From an uncultured Pelagibacteraceae bacterium (GTDB taxonomy: Bacteria > Pseudomonadota > Alphaproteobacteria > Pelagibacterales > Pelagibacteraceae), in NCBI GenBank assembly GCA_902588625.1, contig CACIPU010000006.1, forward strand, positions 1 through 54,832: 54,832 bases of DNA. Direction: 5' to 3'. The notes under the pieces were generated by a model that saw only the letters and a list, made by a program, of their open reading frames with translations, did not search any database and was not told the origin of the DNA. The translations under genes were made by a program, and so were the position numbers. Of this stretch, positions 24,317 through 31,959 are shown in pieces (position 1 is the stretch's first letter; every line of letters starts with the position of its first letter).

Positions 24317-25144
24317 CTAATTAGGTCGATCACCTTCAATAGCTATTCTATCCATAATTCTTTCATAACCTAAACCTCTTCCAGGAAAAAAATCAGCAAT
24401 AGCATAATGTAAAACACTTCTATTATCCCAAATTGCAATAGCATTTTCAGTCCATTGAAATCTACAAGTTAAATCTAAACGAGCTTGATGTTCAAAAATT
24501 TTTTTTAATACTTCTTCACTTTCTGTTTTTTCTAACCCAATTATTTGTTTTGTGTAAGTCCAGTTTACATATAATATTTTTTTTCCAGTTTCTGGATGTG
24601 TTCTTACAATTGGATGAGTATTAGAATATTCATCAATATTTCCATTCCCTTCCATTGATTTGTAATCTTTTACAAAAAAAGCTGCACCCAGAGAACTATG
24701 TACTGCTTTTTTATCTTCGACTTTTTCTTTTATATTTCTATCGAGCGTTTCCCAAGCAAGCTCCATATTTGAAAAAACAGTATCTCCCCCAACAGGAGGT
24801 ATTTTAATCGATTTTAAAATTACAGCTTTTGTAGGTTTAAGATTGTAACTTACATCACTATGCCAATTCTCTCCCCACTGGTTTTTTTCATTTGGATCTT
24901 TAATTATTCTAACTATTTCTGGATGGTTTTCACGACCTTTAACATAAGCATGTTTTTCAAGGGGTCCAAATTTTCTTGCCAAAGTTTTATGTTCTTCTGC
25001 TGTAATTTTTTGATCCCTAAAAAAAATAACTTTGTGCTCTAAGAGTAAGTCATTAATTGTTTTAAAATTTTTATCAGATGAATCTTTAAGATTTATTCCA
25101 TTAACTTCTGCTCCAAGAGCACCGGAAAGTAATTTTATATTCAT
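24317..25144 (-). CDS. TauD/TfdA family 2-oxoglutarate Fe(II) dioxygenase
   Basis: This is a 275-residue TauD-fold dioxygenase. The iron motif is HSD in ENWHSDVSYNLKPT, with the distal His in RSVLHYAIAD and the 2-oxoglutarate Arg in GLGYERIMDR. The N-terminal GALGAEVNGINL and VIFFRDQKIT are standard TauD blocks. In known phosphonate systems the HD oxygenase PhnZ is paired with PhnY*, a different dioxygenase type, or TmpA. Here a TauD-type enzyme sits directly before the PhnZ-like gene and could hydroxylate the alpha carbon. It follows the dimethylglycine dehydrogenase by 33 bases. A sulfonate or ether substrate is an alternative. Confidence 0.88.
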   Translation of the reverse strand: MNIKLLSGALGAEVNGINLKDSSDKNFKTINDLLLEHKVIFFRDQKITAEEHKTLARKFGPLEKHAYVKGRENHPEIVRIIKDPNEKNQWGENWHSDVSYNLKPTKAVILKSIKIPPVGGDTVFSNMELAWETLDRNIKEKVEDKKAVHSSLGAAFFVKDYKSMEGNGNIDEYSNTHPIVRTHPETGKKILYVNWTYTKQIIGLEKTESEEVLKKIFEHQARLDLTCRFQWTENAIAIWDNRSVLHYAIADFFPGRGLGYERIMDRIAIEGDRPN

Positions 25145-25177
25145 AACACACCCTATTAAAAAAAAGCTTTTTTGTCA

Positions 25178-27595
25178 TTAGCTTTTCATTTTACCACCAT
25201 TTGCATCATACAAAGGTCTATCTGTTACATGTGCTTTATAAAGATTTCCATTAATTTCAACGTCCAGTGATGTTTCGTGTTTTGATAGTTCTATAGGTAC
25301 ATATCCTAAGGCCATACTTTTTTTACTATGATGAGCATAACCACCTGAAGTTATATACCCAACACACTTATTATCTTTTAGTATTGCTTCATCATTAGAT
25401 ACATCAATATCTTTTGTATCTATTGTCATAGTAACTAATTTCTTTTTTATGCCTTTCTTTTTTTCATTTAAGCTAGCCTCTTTACCAACAAAATCTTTAT
25501 TCCAGTTTATAAAAATGTCTAATCCAGATTCTGCAGCAGTAAAATCTGGCCTGAAATCTAGCATCCAAGCACCCCAGTTTTTTTCTAGTCTTAAAGACAT
25601 TAATGCTCTTGATCCATAAAATTTTAAATTTAAATCTTTTCCATAAGTTTCAATTTCTTCAAATAACTTTAATTGAAATTGTGGAGCGGTATAAATTTCA
25701 TAACCTAATTCACCTGAAAAAGATATTCTATTTAATATGACAGGAACCCCACCAACAAAAGTTTCTTTTGTATCTCTAAATTTTAAAACCTCATTTGATA
25801 CATCATCTCTGCAAATTTTAGATAATAATTTTCTGGAATTTGGTCCCGAAATGGCAATACCATGAAAATCATCGGATCTATTTTTATATATTACTCCATC
25901 TTTTGGTAAAAATTTCTCAAACCACCTTCGGTGCATTTCCTGAGCAGCTCCTGACCCAAAAAGCATAAATTTATTTTCATTTAAACATGCTACAGTTAAG
26001 TCACCATAAAGTTTCCCTTTATGTGTTAGCATTGGAGTTAAAACAATTCTACCTGCTTTTGGAATATTGCCAGCTAAAATGTAATTAAGAAAATTTCTTG
26101 CTTCTGGTCCAGTGAATTCATGTTTTGCAAAGTTTGCTATTTCAGTTGCACCAACAGCAGTTCTTACTGCTTCTATTTCTTGCGCAATATATTTATGTGA
26201 TCTTGAACGTTTAAAAGTAGGTTCTTCATGAGCGTCTTTCTCATTTTTAGAAAACCATAAAGCGCTTTCTAAACCAAAAGAATCACCCATAACTGCTCCT
26301 TTTTTTAACAATCTATCATATATAGAAGTGGTTTTTTGCCTACGCCCTTTTGGTAAAGTTTCATTTGGAAACGTCATTACAAATCTTCTTTCATAATTTT
26401 CTGAAGATTTTATTGTTCCGTATTCGGGAGAAGCATAATCACCAAATCTAGCAACATCCATAGCCCAAATATCAGTAGAGGGTTCTCCATCTATTATCCA
26501 TTCAGCTATTGATTTTCCAACACCTCCAGCTTGACAAAATCCAGCCATAACTCCTACCGCTACCCAATAATTTTTTTTACCAGGAACAGGACCAATTAAA
26601 GGATTGCCATCAGGACCAAAGGTAAAAGGGCCATTAACAATATTTTTTATTCCTGCTTTTTCTAGAGCAGGAATTCTTTTAAAACCAATTTCAAGACGAT
26701 CTTGAATATTATCTAATTTAGGTTCAAGCAACTCATGTCCAAAGTTCATTGGTGTTTGTTTTACTTGCCATGGTGTTGATTTAAACTCATAAGTTCCTAG
26801 GAGCATTCCTTGAGCTTCTTGTCTAAAATATATATTACCCTCAAAATCTGTTCCTATTGGTAATCTTGGTTCATTAATCCTTTCTTTAATTTCAGGAATA
26901 GTTTCTGTAATTAAATAATGGTGTTCCATTGGTTGAACTGGAAGATTTATACCAGCTAACTTTCCAACTTCTCTTGCCCATAAACCACCTGCATTAATTA
27001 TAATTTCAGCATTAATATTTCCTTTTTCTGTTACTACATTCCAGGAACCATCTTCTTTTTGATTTGTTTCCAGCACAGGAGTATGAGTATAATACTTTGC
27101 ACCATGTACTTTAGCTGACTTTGCATAAGCATATGTTACTCCTGAGGGGTCAACTTCTCCATCAATTGGATCCCATAATGCTGCCAAATAATGCTTTGGA
27201 TTAATTAAAGGATGTTTTTTTACCACCTCTTCAAGGGAAATAAATTCTTGATCCAAACCCATGTATCTGGCTTTTGATCTTTCTCTTTTTAAATAATCAT
27301 ACCAAACTTCATTAGAAGCTAAGTAAAAACCTCCACTTGGCTTAAAACCTACTGAGTGACCAGAAGTTTCTTCAATTTCTTTATAAAGCTTGATGGTATA
27401 AGCCATTAATTTGGAAATATTGGGGTCAGAAGATATAGCATGGACTGACCCAGCTGCATGCCAAGATGAGCCAGATGTAAGCTCATTTCTTTCTAACAAA
27501 ATACAATCTTTCAATCCAAATTTTGCTAGATGAAAAAGAATGGAGCACCCAACAACTCCACCTCCGATTACCACTACTTTAGCATGTTTTTCCAT
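25178..27595 (-). CDS. Dimethylglycine/sarcosine dehydrogenase-like flavoprotein (DAO plus GcvT)
   Basis: This two-domain enzyme of about 805 residues has an FAD-binding DAO domain (about 1-390) and a C-terminal folate-binding GcvT domain (about 430-800). The Rossmann motif is VVVIGGGVVGCSILFHL. TSGSSWHAAG carries the His that binds FAD covalently in dimethylglycine dehydrogenase. It would remove a methyl from dimethylglycine and pass it to tetrahydrofolate. ATG 27595 is preferred over the TTG at 27601. It follows bhmT copy 2 by nine bases, so betaine to dimethylglycine to sarcosine would be encoded in sequence. The choice between dimethylglycine and sarcosine is contextual. Confidence 0.88.
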   Translation of the reverse strand: MEKHAKVVVIGGGVVGCSILFHLAKFGLKDCILLERNELTSGSSWHAAGSVHAISSDPNISKLMAYTIKLYKEIEETSGHSVGFKPSGGFYLASNEVWYDYLKRERSKARYMGLDQEFISLEEVVKKHPLINPKHYLAALWDPIDGEVDPSGVTYAYAKSAKVHGAKYYTHTPVLETNQKEDGSWNVVTEKGNINAEIIINAGGLWAREVGKLAGINLPVQPMEHHYLITETIPEIKERINEPRLPIGTDFEGNIYFRQEAQGMLLGTYEFKSTPWQVKQTPMNFGHELLEPKLDNIQDRLEIGFKRIPALEKAGIKNIVNGPFTFGPDGNPLIGPVPGKKNYWVAVGVMAGFCQAGGVGKSIAEWIIDGEPSTDIWAMDVARFGDYASPEYGTIKSSENYERRFVMTFPNETLPKGRRQKTTSIYDRLLKKGAVMGDSFGLESALWFSKNEKDAHEEPTFKRSRSHKYIAQEIEAVRTAVGATEIANFAKHEFTGPEARNFLNYILAGNIPKAGRIVLTPMLTHKGKLYGDLTVACLNENKFMLFGSGAAQEMHRRWFEKFLPKDGVIYKNRSDDFHGIAISGPNSRKLLSKICRDDVSNEVLKFRDTKETFVGGVPVILNRISFSGELGYEIYTAPQFQLKLFEEIETYGKDLNLKFYGSRALMSLRLEKNWGAWMLDFRPDFTAAESGLDIFINWNKDFVGKEASLNEKKKGIKKKLVTMTIDTKDIDVSNDEAILKDNKCVGYITSGGYAHHSKKSMALGYVPIELSKHETSLDVEINGNLYKAHVTDRPLYDANGGKMKS

Positions 27596-27604
27596 TGTCA
27601 AATA

Positions 27605-28651
27605 CTAAAGAGTTTTTGCAGCATCAGTATTGTGCTTCTTTAATGTTTTATCAGTACCATGCGCATAGTGTTTAGACATGTCAGGATAAAATTTATAAGA
27701 AATTGGTTTTCTTCCAAGAGCAACCGCCATTTCTCTGACATGGTGAGGCTCTGCACCACAACAAATTCCAATAAAGTTTATTTTTTTTTCAGCACATTCT
27801 TTCGCAAATTGAGCCATTTCAAATCTATTACAATATTTATTATCTAGGGCAACAGGAAAGGCATTTCCACCAGGTATACAATCACAACCTTCATCAGTTT
27901 GATTTAAAAAACCAGGCTCTTTTTCAGTCGTTCTATAAGGCACCGGTAAAGCCGCAACATGACAAGAAACACTTTTTCTGATTTCTGGTAAAAGTTTCAT
28001 AGTCATTTTTGGGCCTCTAAAACAGTTTAACCCAACAACATCTGCACCATTATCTTCTAGTATTTTACATGCATCACCAGGAGAAAAACCATCTCTAGTT
28101 TTGCCATCTCTTCTGAATGCATAATTACATACTGCTATTAATCCAGCATCTTTAATAACTTTTAGTGCAATTTTCATTTCTTCTACCCAAGTAATTGTTT
28201 CAGCAACTATAAAATCAACACCTGCTTCTTTTGCCCAAGCAACTTGTTCTTCAAACATTTTCTGACATTCAGTATTGCTTTTTTTATCATTTGGGTCATA
28301 AACATTTGTATTAGCTACATCTCCACAAACCATTAGATCTAGATCTTTAAATTCTTTTTTAGAATCTTTTGCTATTTGTAGTGCATTTTTTTGAAGAGGT
28401 TCAAGAAGTTTTTCTTTTCCTATTATTCTCAATTTTTCTCTATGACCATAGTAAGTGAATGCCTGAATAATATCGCTTCCGGCCCTTATAAACTCTCTAT
28501 GTAATTGAGAAACTACTTCTGGGTGTTCTAAAACTACTTCTGGAACAAAAGCTCCAGCTGATAAATATCCTCTTCTTTCCATTGCAAAAAGGTATCCTTC
28601 TGCACAAAGAACAGGTCCTTTATTAAGTCTTTCTATTAAATTTTTACTCAT
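27605..28651 (-). CDS. Betaine-homocysteine S-methyltransferase family enzyme (second copy)
   Basis: This is a BHMT-family enzyme of 348 residues, clearly paralogous to 5395-6480. Zinc cysteines are in GLNCFRGP and GICCGAEP, and the shared blocks GPVLCAEGYL and AFTYYGHREKLR are aligned. It heads the minus-strand operon with the dimethylglycine dehydrogenase-like gene, TauD, PhnZ and BetA, with GGAGAGAAA before the ATG. No SAM riboswitch is visible in the 230-base upstream spacer. This copy therefore looks like the catabolic enzyme, while the other serves methionine supply. A different methylated donor for one copy is possible. Confidence 0.9.
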   Translation of the reverse strand: MSKNLIERLNKGPVLCAEGYLFAMERRGYLSAGAFVPEVVLEHPEVVSQLHREFIRAGSDIIQAFTYYGHREKLRIIGKEKLLEPLQKNALQIAKDSKKEFKDLDLMVCGDVANTNVYDPNDKKSNTECQKMFEEQVAWAKEAGVDFIVAETITWVEEMKIALKVIKDAGLIAVCNYAFRRDGKTRDGFSPGDACKILEDNGADVVGLNCFRGPKMTMKLLPEIRKSVSCHVAALPVPYRTTEKEPGFLNQTDEGCDCIPGGNAFPVALDNKYCNRFEMAQFAKECAEKKINFIGICCGAEPHHVREMAVALGRKPISYKFYPDMSKHYAHGTDKTLKKHNTDAAKTL

Positions 28652-28881
28652 TTTCTCTCCTATTAAATTATTATTTTATTTATTTAATTTGCTAATATTA
28701 AATTTTCTGGAAAGAATTAGATTTCAGATGATAATAGAATCTTGCAATATAGATATTCTTTATATTTTTTTCTACAACGTTAATCATTGTAAATAAAACC
28801 TTATCATTTTCATTTAAATGGTAAAGCTTTTTCCACAAAACCTATGGTTGTTTTAAATCTTTGATATTGTTAAGATATTAT

Positions 28882-29511
28882 ATGGCGCAAAAAGATGTTG
28901 GCAACAAAATACCCATTTACAAGTTAAAGACAACAGATGAGGTAATGCGGTACTATGATGATTGGGGAATAAAGAACAAATATGACCAAGACATGGTTGA
29001 TTGGAAATATTCGGGACCCAAAGAAACAGTAGAAGTTTTTAAAAAGTATGAAATAAATAAAGATGTAAAAATATACGATGCTGGTTGTGGAACCGGTTTA
29101 GTAGGTGTTGAGTTAAAAAAATATGGTTATTGTAATTTTGATGGAGCAGATCTTTCACAAAAGTTATTAGATTTAGTTCCTAAAAATCTCTATAAAAAAC
29201 TTTCTAAGGTTGATTTAAACAAAAAAATAGAAATTCAAAACAATACATATGACGCTGTAATGTGTGTAGGTACTTTTACTTTTGGCCATGTTAAGCCACC
29301 AGCCTTAGACGAATTTTTAAGAATAACAAAAAATAAAGGGCTAATTTGTTTTACTGTAAATGAGGGTATTTATAAAGAATATGGTTTTGATAAAAAGATT
29401 GAAGAGTTAAAAGAAAGTAAAAAATTGAATATAAAAGAATTTTTTAAATCTGACTATATCAAAAGTAAAGACGTAAACGCCTGGTTATGTTTGGCAGAGG
29501 TAATGAAGTAG
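28882..29511 (+). CDS. Class I SAM-dependent methyltransferase
   Basis: This soluble methyltransferase of about 209 residues has SAM-binding motif I at YDAGCGTGLVG, motif II near FDGADLSQKLL and the post-motif YDAVMCVGTFTFGH. The fold is the class I Rossmann type (methyltransf_11/25). ATG 28882 (MAQKDVGNK) is preferred over a TTG at 28861. It is divergent from bhmT copy 2. The acceptor is unknown. Given the neighbourhood, an amine or thiol acceptor is conceivable, but nothing in the sequence shows it. Confidence 0.85.
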   Translation: MAQKDVGNKIPIYKLKTTDEVMRYYDDWGIKNKYDQDMVDWKYSGPKETVEVFKKYEINKDVKIYDAGCGTGLVGVELKKYGYCNFDGADLSQKLLDLVPKNLYKKLSKVDLNKKIEIQNNTYDAVMCVGTFTFGHVKPPALDEFLRITKNKGLICFTVNEGIYKEYGFDKKIEELKESKKLNIKEFFKSDYIKSKDVNAWLCLAEVMK

Positions 29512-29521
29512 TTAAATAAAA

Positions 29522-29758
29522 CTATTTTAAAAATCTTCTGTAAGTAATTATTACCGCAAACACAATGATTAAAGCAGCTATTCCTTGATCACCAAGACTA
29601 TTTAATAGCGTGATTAAATTTTTTGTTACTTGTGAACCTAAAAAAGCCACGTCGGGACCAAATAGTATTTCAGCAAGAACTGAGACACCCAACAAAAGAA
29701 CACCCAATTCAATAAACTGTCTTAAGTAACTTCTTATTTTTATAATCCATGCATTCAT
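29522..29758 (-). CDS. Small two-helix membrane protein, paralogue of 29874-30089
   Basis: I do not recognise this 78-residue protein. It has two hydrophobic stretches, about residues 16-32 and 59-73, separated by a loop. Its second half (LLNSLGDQGIAALIIVFAV) matches the neighbouring small protein (LVQSLGDAGIVGLIAAIII), so they are tandem paralogues. AAAGGATTTT precedes the ATG. A strong hairpin separates the two genes on the same strand. Small size, good ribosome sites and duplication suggest an abundant membrane component of unknown function. Confidence 0.65.
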   Translation of the reverse strand: MNAWIIKIRSYLRQFIELGVLLLGVSVLAEILFGPDVAFLGSQVTKNLITLLNSLGDQGIAALIIVFAVIITYRRFLK

Positions 29759-29783
29759 AAAATCCTTTCACTCATTTAAACTT

Positions 29784-29818
29784 ACTACCCTAGCCCGAAA
29801 ATATTGGACTAGGGTAGT
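29784..29818 (-). terminator. Strong stem-loop between the two small membrane-protein genes
   Basis: ACTACCCTAG (29784-29793) and CTAGGGTAGT (29809-29818) are perfect 10-base complements around a 15-base loop. Read on the minus strand it follows the 29874-30089 gene, but no long T run follows. It may therefore be a processing or stabilising hairpin that lets the first gene accumulate more mRNA than the second. A partial terminator is the alternative. Confidence 0.6.
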
Positions 29819-29873
29819 TAGGTTTTTAATCGTCAGTTTATTACTAAGAGGGAAAACTAACGGGATAAAAAAT

Positions 29874-30089
29874 CTATTTGTAAAAACCTAATATTATAAT
29901 AGCAGCGATTAAGCCGACTATTCCTGCATCGCCTAGTGACTGAACTAAACTAACAATATTGTCAGCTATGCCACTTACAAATGGAACATTTCCACCAAGA
30001 AGCGATACTACGATTCCTAATCCAAGTAGCGATATAACTACATGAGTTAGGCTTCGTACTGTACCTGAGAAACCTGCAAGCATTTTCAT
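29874..30089 (-). CDS. Small two-helix membrane protein (71 aa), first of tandem pair
   Basis: This is an unrecognised membrane protein with two helices (about 17-32 and 55-70) and a short Gly/Pro loop (GGNVPFVSG). I start it at ATG 30089 (MKMLAGFSG) because GGGAGGTG lies about seven bases upstream. The open frame extends to 30125 through what looks like leader sequence. A possible -10 TATGAT (complement of 30165-30170) would give a leader of roughly 65 bases that includes two palindromes. The SLGDAGIVGLI block is shared with the downstream paralogue. The very strong ribosome site suggests high expression. Confidence 0.68.
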   Translation of the reverse strand: MKMLAGFSGTVRSLTHVVISLLGLGIVVSLLGGNVPFVSGIADNIVSLVQSLGDAGIVGLIAAIIILGFYK

Positions 30090-30111
30090 ACTTAACACCT
30101 CCCTTAAATTG

Positions 30112-30127
30112 ACTTGTTTAAACAAGT
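30112..30127. repeat. 16-base perfect palindrome in leader of small membrane-protein gene
   Basis: ACTTGTTTAAACAAGT is its own reverse complement. In RNA it would form ACTTGT/ACAAGT with a TTAA loop about 10 bases upstream of the Shine-Dalgarno of the 30089 gene. As DNA it has the size of a dimeric repressor site. It is the largest of seven short palindromes in this spacer. Confidence 0.55.
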
Positions 30128-30140
30128 GCTACCGAATCAA

Positions 30141-30261
30141 CTATCGATAGCGTATGAACTTTAGTATCATACTACATATAGATATCTAGATAATTATAAT
30201 GCTTAAAAATCAATAAAATGGCCATTTTTAGGGTTTTCCACACAAATTTTTAGGCCTAAAA
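30141..30261. repeat. Cluster of six further short perfect palindromes
   Basis: Between the divergent small membrane-protein and SMR genes lie CTATCGATAG (30141-30150), AGTAT-C-ATACT (30163-30173), TAGATATCTA (30179-30188), TATCTAGATA (30183-30192), AAAATGGCCATTTT (30215-30228) and TTTTAGGCCTAAAA (30248-30261). All are exact. The last two share a GGCC core and are 33 bases apart centre to centre. Their role is unknown; operators or transcript hairpins are possible. Confidence 0.55.
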
Positions 30262-30290
30262 TTGCATAAAAAAGGATGAAATTACCTCTT

Positions 30291-30324
30291 CTCTTTATAT
30301 ATATCTCTACTCTTTATATATATC
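30291..30324 (+). repeat. Direct repeat CTCTTTATATATATC, two copies
   Basis: The 15-base unit occurs exactly at 30291-30305 and 30310-30324, a 19-base period, ending 23 bases before the SMR start codon. Each copy contains TTTATATATA, which could serve as overlapping -10 elements. Alternatively the repeats could be regulator half-sites on one face of the helix (roughly two turns). Confidence 0.6.
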
Positions 30325-30347
30325 AGAGACTGATCTAAATTATAAAA

Positions 30348-30689
30348 ATGAACCTTACATACGCATACATATTTCTAGCTTTAGGTATTGGTTTTGAATT
30401 AGTAAGTACTAGTTATTTAAAAGACACTAATGGTTTCACAAAACTTTATCCCTCATTAATATGTATAATTACTTTGTGTATTTGCATATATCTTTTGGCG
30501 CATTCAATGAAGTTTATCCCAGTAGGAATTGTTTATGCGACCTGGGCAGGGTTGGGTATTGTGGGTATAACAGTAATTGCAGGTATAAAATATAATCAAA
30601 TCCCAAATTTACCAACAATTATTGGAATTTCACTTATAATTATTGGAGTTATCATTGTACATCTAATGAATGATATTGATGTTAAATAA
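30348..30689 (+). CDS. SMR family (EmrE/QacE-like) small multidrug exporter
   Basis: This is a 113-residue, four-helix SMR transporter of the inner membrane, expected to work as an antiparallel dimer coupled to protons. The essential glutamate is in helix 1 (GIGFELVSTSYLK). The family motif YATWAGLGIVGI lies in helix 3, and helix 4 is NLPTIIGISLIIIGVII. The Trp in the YATWAG motif fits EmrE-like exporters of quaternary ammonium cations, and E. coli EmrE also exports betaine and choline. In this neighbourhood it may relieve an excess of quaternary amines. Its stop overlaps the next start by one base. Confidence 0.88.
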   Translation: MNLTYAYIFLALGIGFELVSTSYLKDTNGFTKLYPSLICIITLCICIYLLAHSMKFIPVGIVYATWAGLGIVGITVIAGIKYNQIPNLPTIIGISLIIIGVIIVHLMNDIDVK

Positions 30690-31108
30690 TGAAACAGGTT
30701 TTTAATGAAATTAAAATAAATACAAAAGGACAAGGTTTATATAATTTTACAAATAAAACTATTTCGTGGTTGAACGACCAAAAAATAGTAAATGGAATAC
30801 TTAATATTAATATATTACATACTAGTGCATCGTTAGTTATACAAGAAAATGCTGATCCAGATGTTTTATACGATTTAAAATTTTTTTTTGATAAATTAGC
30901 TCCTATGGACAATAAACTTTATAAACATACCACAGAAGGTAAAGATGATATGCCCGCACATATAAAATCAGCTCTTACAAACAATCAGCTGACATTAAGT
31001 TATAAAAATAAAAAATTAATGTTAGGAACCTGGCAGGGTCTTTATTTGTTTGAACATCGTCTTCAAAAACATACCAGGATTTTAACACATCATCTAATTG
31101 GAGATTAA
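30689..31108 (+). CDS. YjbQ / UPF0047 family protein
   Basis: This is a 139-residue protein of the YjbQ family, a beta-barrel with conserved His and Glu side chains. Typical blocks are present: ILHTSASLVIQENADPDV, EGKDDMPAHIKSAL and LGTWQGLYLFEHR. Family members have weak thiamin phosphate synthase activity, but their physiological role is unsettled. It is coupled to the SMR gene by a one-base overlap and followed nine bases later by a fumarylacetoacetate hydrolase-family gene. Confidence 0.9.
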   Translation: MKQVFNEIKINTKGQGLYNFTNKTISWLNDQKIVNGILNINILHTSASLVIQENADPDVLYDLKFFFDKLAPMDNKLYKHTTEGKDDMPAHIKSALTNNQLTLSYKNKKLMLGTWQGLYLFEHRLQKHTRILTHHLIGD

Positions 31109-31117
31109 TTTTACAAA

Positions 31118-31954
31118 ATGAAATTACTTAGATATGGAGAAAAAGGTAAAGAAAAGCCTGGAGCATTAGATAAAAAAAATAAAATAAGAGATCTCTCATC
31201 TATTATAAAAGATTTTGACCCAGAAAATATTAATTTTGATGTTCTTAAAAAGATAAAAGAAGTCGATCTTGAAAAGATGCCAGAAATATCTAGATCAACT
31301 AGAATAGGATCTTGCATAAATAGACCAGGTAAATTTATTGGAATTGGTTTAAATTTTTCAGACCATGCTACTGAAATAGGGGCACAAATTCCAAAAGAAC
31401 CAATTGTTTTTATGAAAGCCACAAGTTGTATCTCAGGACCAAATGATAATATTGTGATTCCTGAAAACTCTAAAAAATGTGATTGGGAAGTTGAAATTGC
31501 TTTTGTAATTGGAAAAAAAGCAAAAAATATTGTGGAAGCTGACTCTGAAGATCATATTTTTGGATATTGTATTGTAAACGACATTAGCGAAAGAGAATGG
31601 CAACTTGAAGGAACCGGTCAGTGGGTAAAAGGAAAATCTGCTGATACATTTGGTCCTATCGGACCATATTTAGTAACCAAAGATGAGATTAGAGATGTTA
31701 AGAATTTAAATATGAAATTAGACGTAAATGGAAAAAATATGCAAAAAGGCAATACAAATAAAATGATTTTTAATATTAATTTTTTATTGTCTTACCTAAG
31801 CAAGTTTATGTCTTTGTATCCAGGAGATATAATTACAACTGGAACACCTCCTGGTATAGGTAATGGTAAAAACCCTCCAATTTTTTTAAAAAAAGGAGAT
31901 GAAGTTAGGTTATCAATAGATTTTCTTGGTGAACAAAAACAAAAAATTAGTTAA
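31118..31954 (+). CDS. Fumarylacetoacetate hydrolase family enzyme
   Basis: This is a 278-residue FAH-fold enzyme. The metal-binding glutamates lie in the DWEVEIAFVIGKKAKNI region, with GIGLNFSDHATEIG, FMKATSCISGPND and ITTGTPPGIG as further family blocks. Members hydrolyse acylpyruvates, decarboxylate oxaloacetate or hydrate 2-keto-4-pentenoate. The true reaction here cannot be told. Its stop is five bases from the convergent glutamine-synthetase-like gene. It probably shares a transcript with SMR and yjbQ. Confidence 0.88.
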   Translation: MKLLRYGEKGKEKPGALDKKNKIRDLSSIIKDFDPENINFDVLKKIKEVDLEKMPEISRSTRIGSCINRPGKFIGIGLNFSDHATEIGAQIPKEPIVFMKATSCISGPNDNIVIPENSKKCDWEVEIAFVIGKKAKNIVEADSEDHIFGYCIVNDISEREWQLEGTGQWVKGKSADTFGPIGPYLVTKDEIRDVKNLNMKLDVNGKNMQKGNTNKMIFNINFLLSYLSKFMSLYPGDIITTGTPPGIGNGKNPPIFLKKGDEVRLSIDFLGEQKQKIS

Positions 31955-31959
31955 ATTTT

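Noticed and set aside
28652-28881. SAM riboswitch before the second BHMT gene
   Set aside because: I looked for the SAM-II/SAM-V stem and GTTAAA/CTAAA strands on the minus strand and found none; only an AT-rich spacer with a CATTTAAATG palindrome.
30234-30242. DnaA-box-like TTTTCCACA (also at 28829-28837), possible replication origin
   Set aside because: Only two relaxed matches 1.4 kb apart, with no dnaA, dnaN, hemE or cluster of boxes nearby.
30126-30347. Guanidine (ykkC or mini-ykkC) riboswitch before the SMR gene
   Set aside because: SMR genes often have one, but no paired ACGR-loop hairpins or ykkC core is visible; only AT-rich palindromes and a direct repeat.
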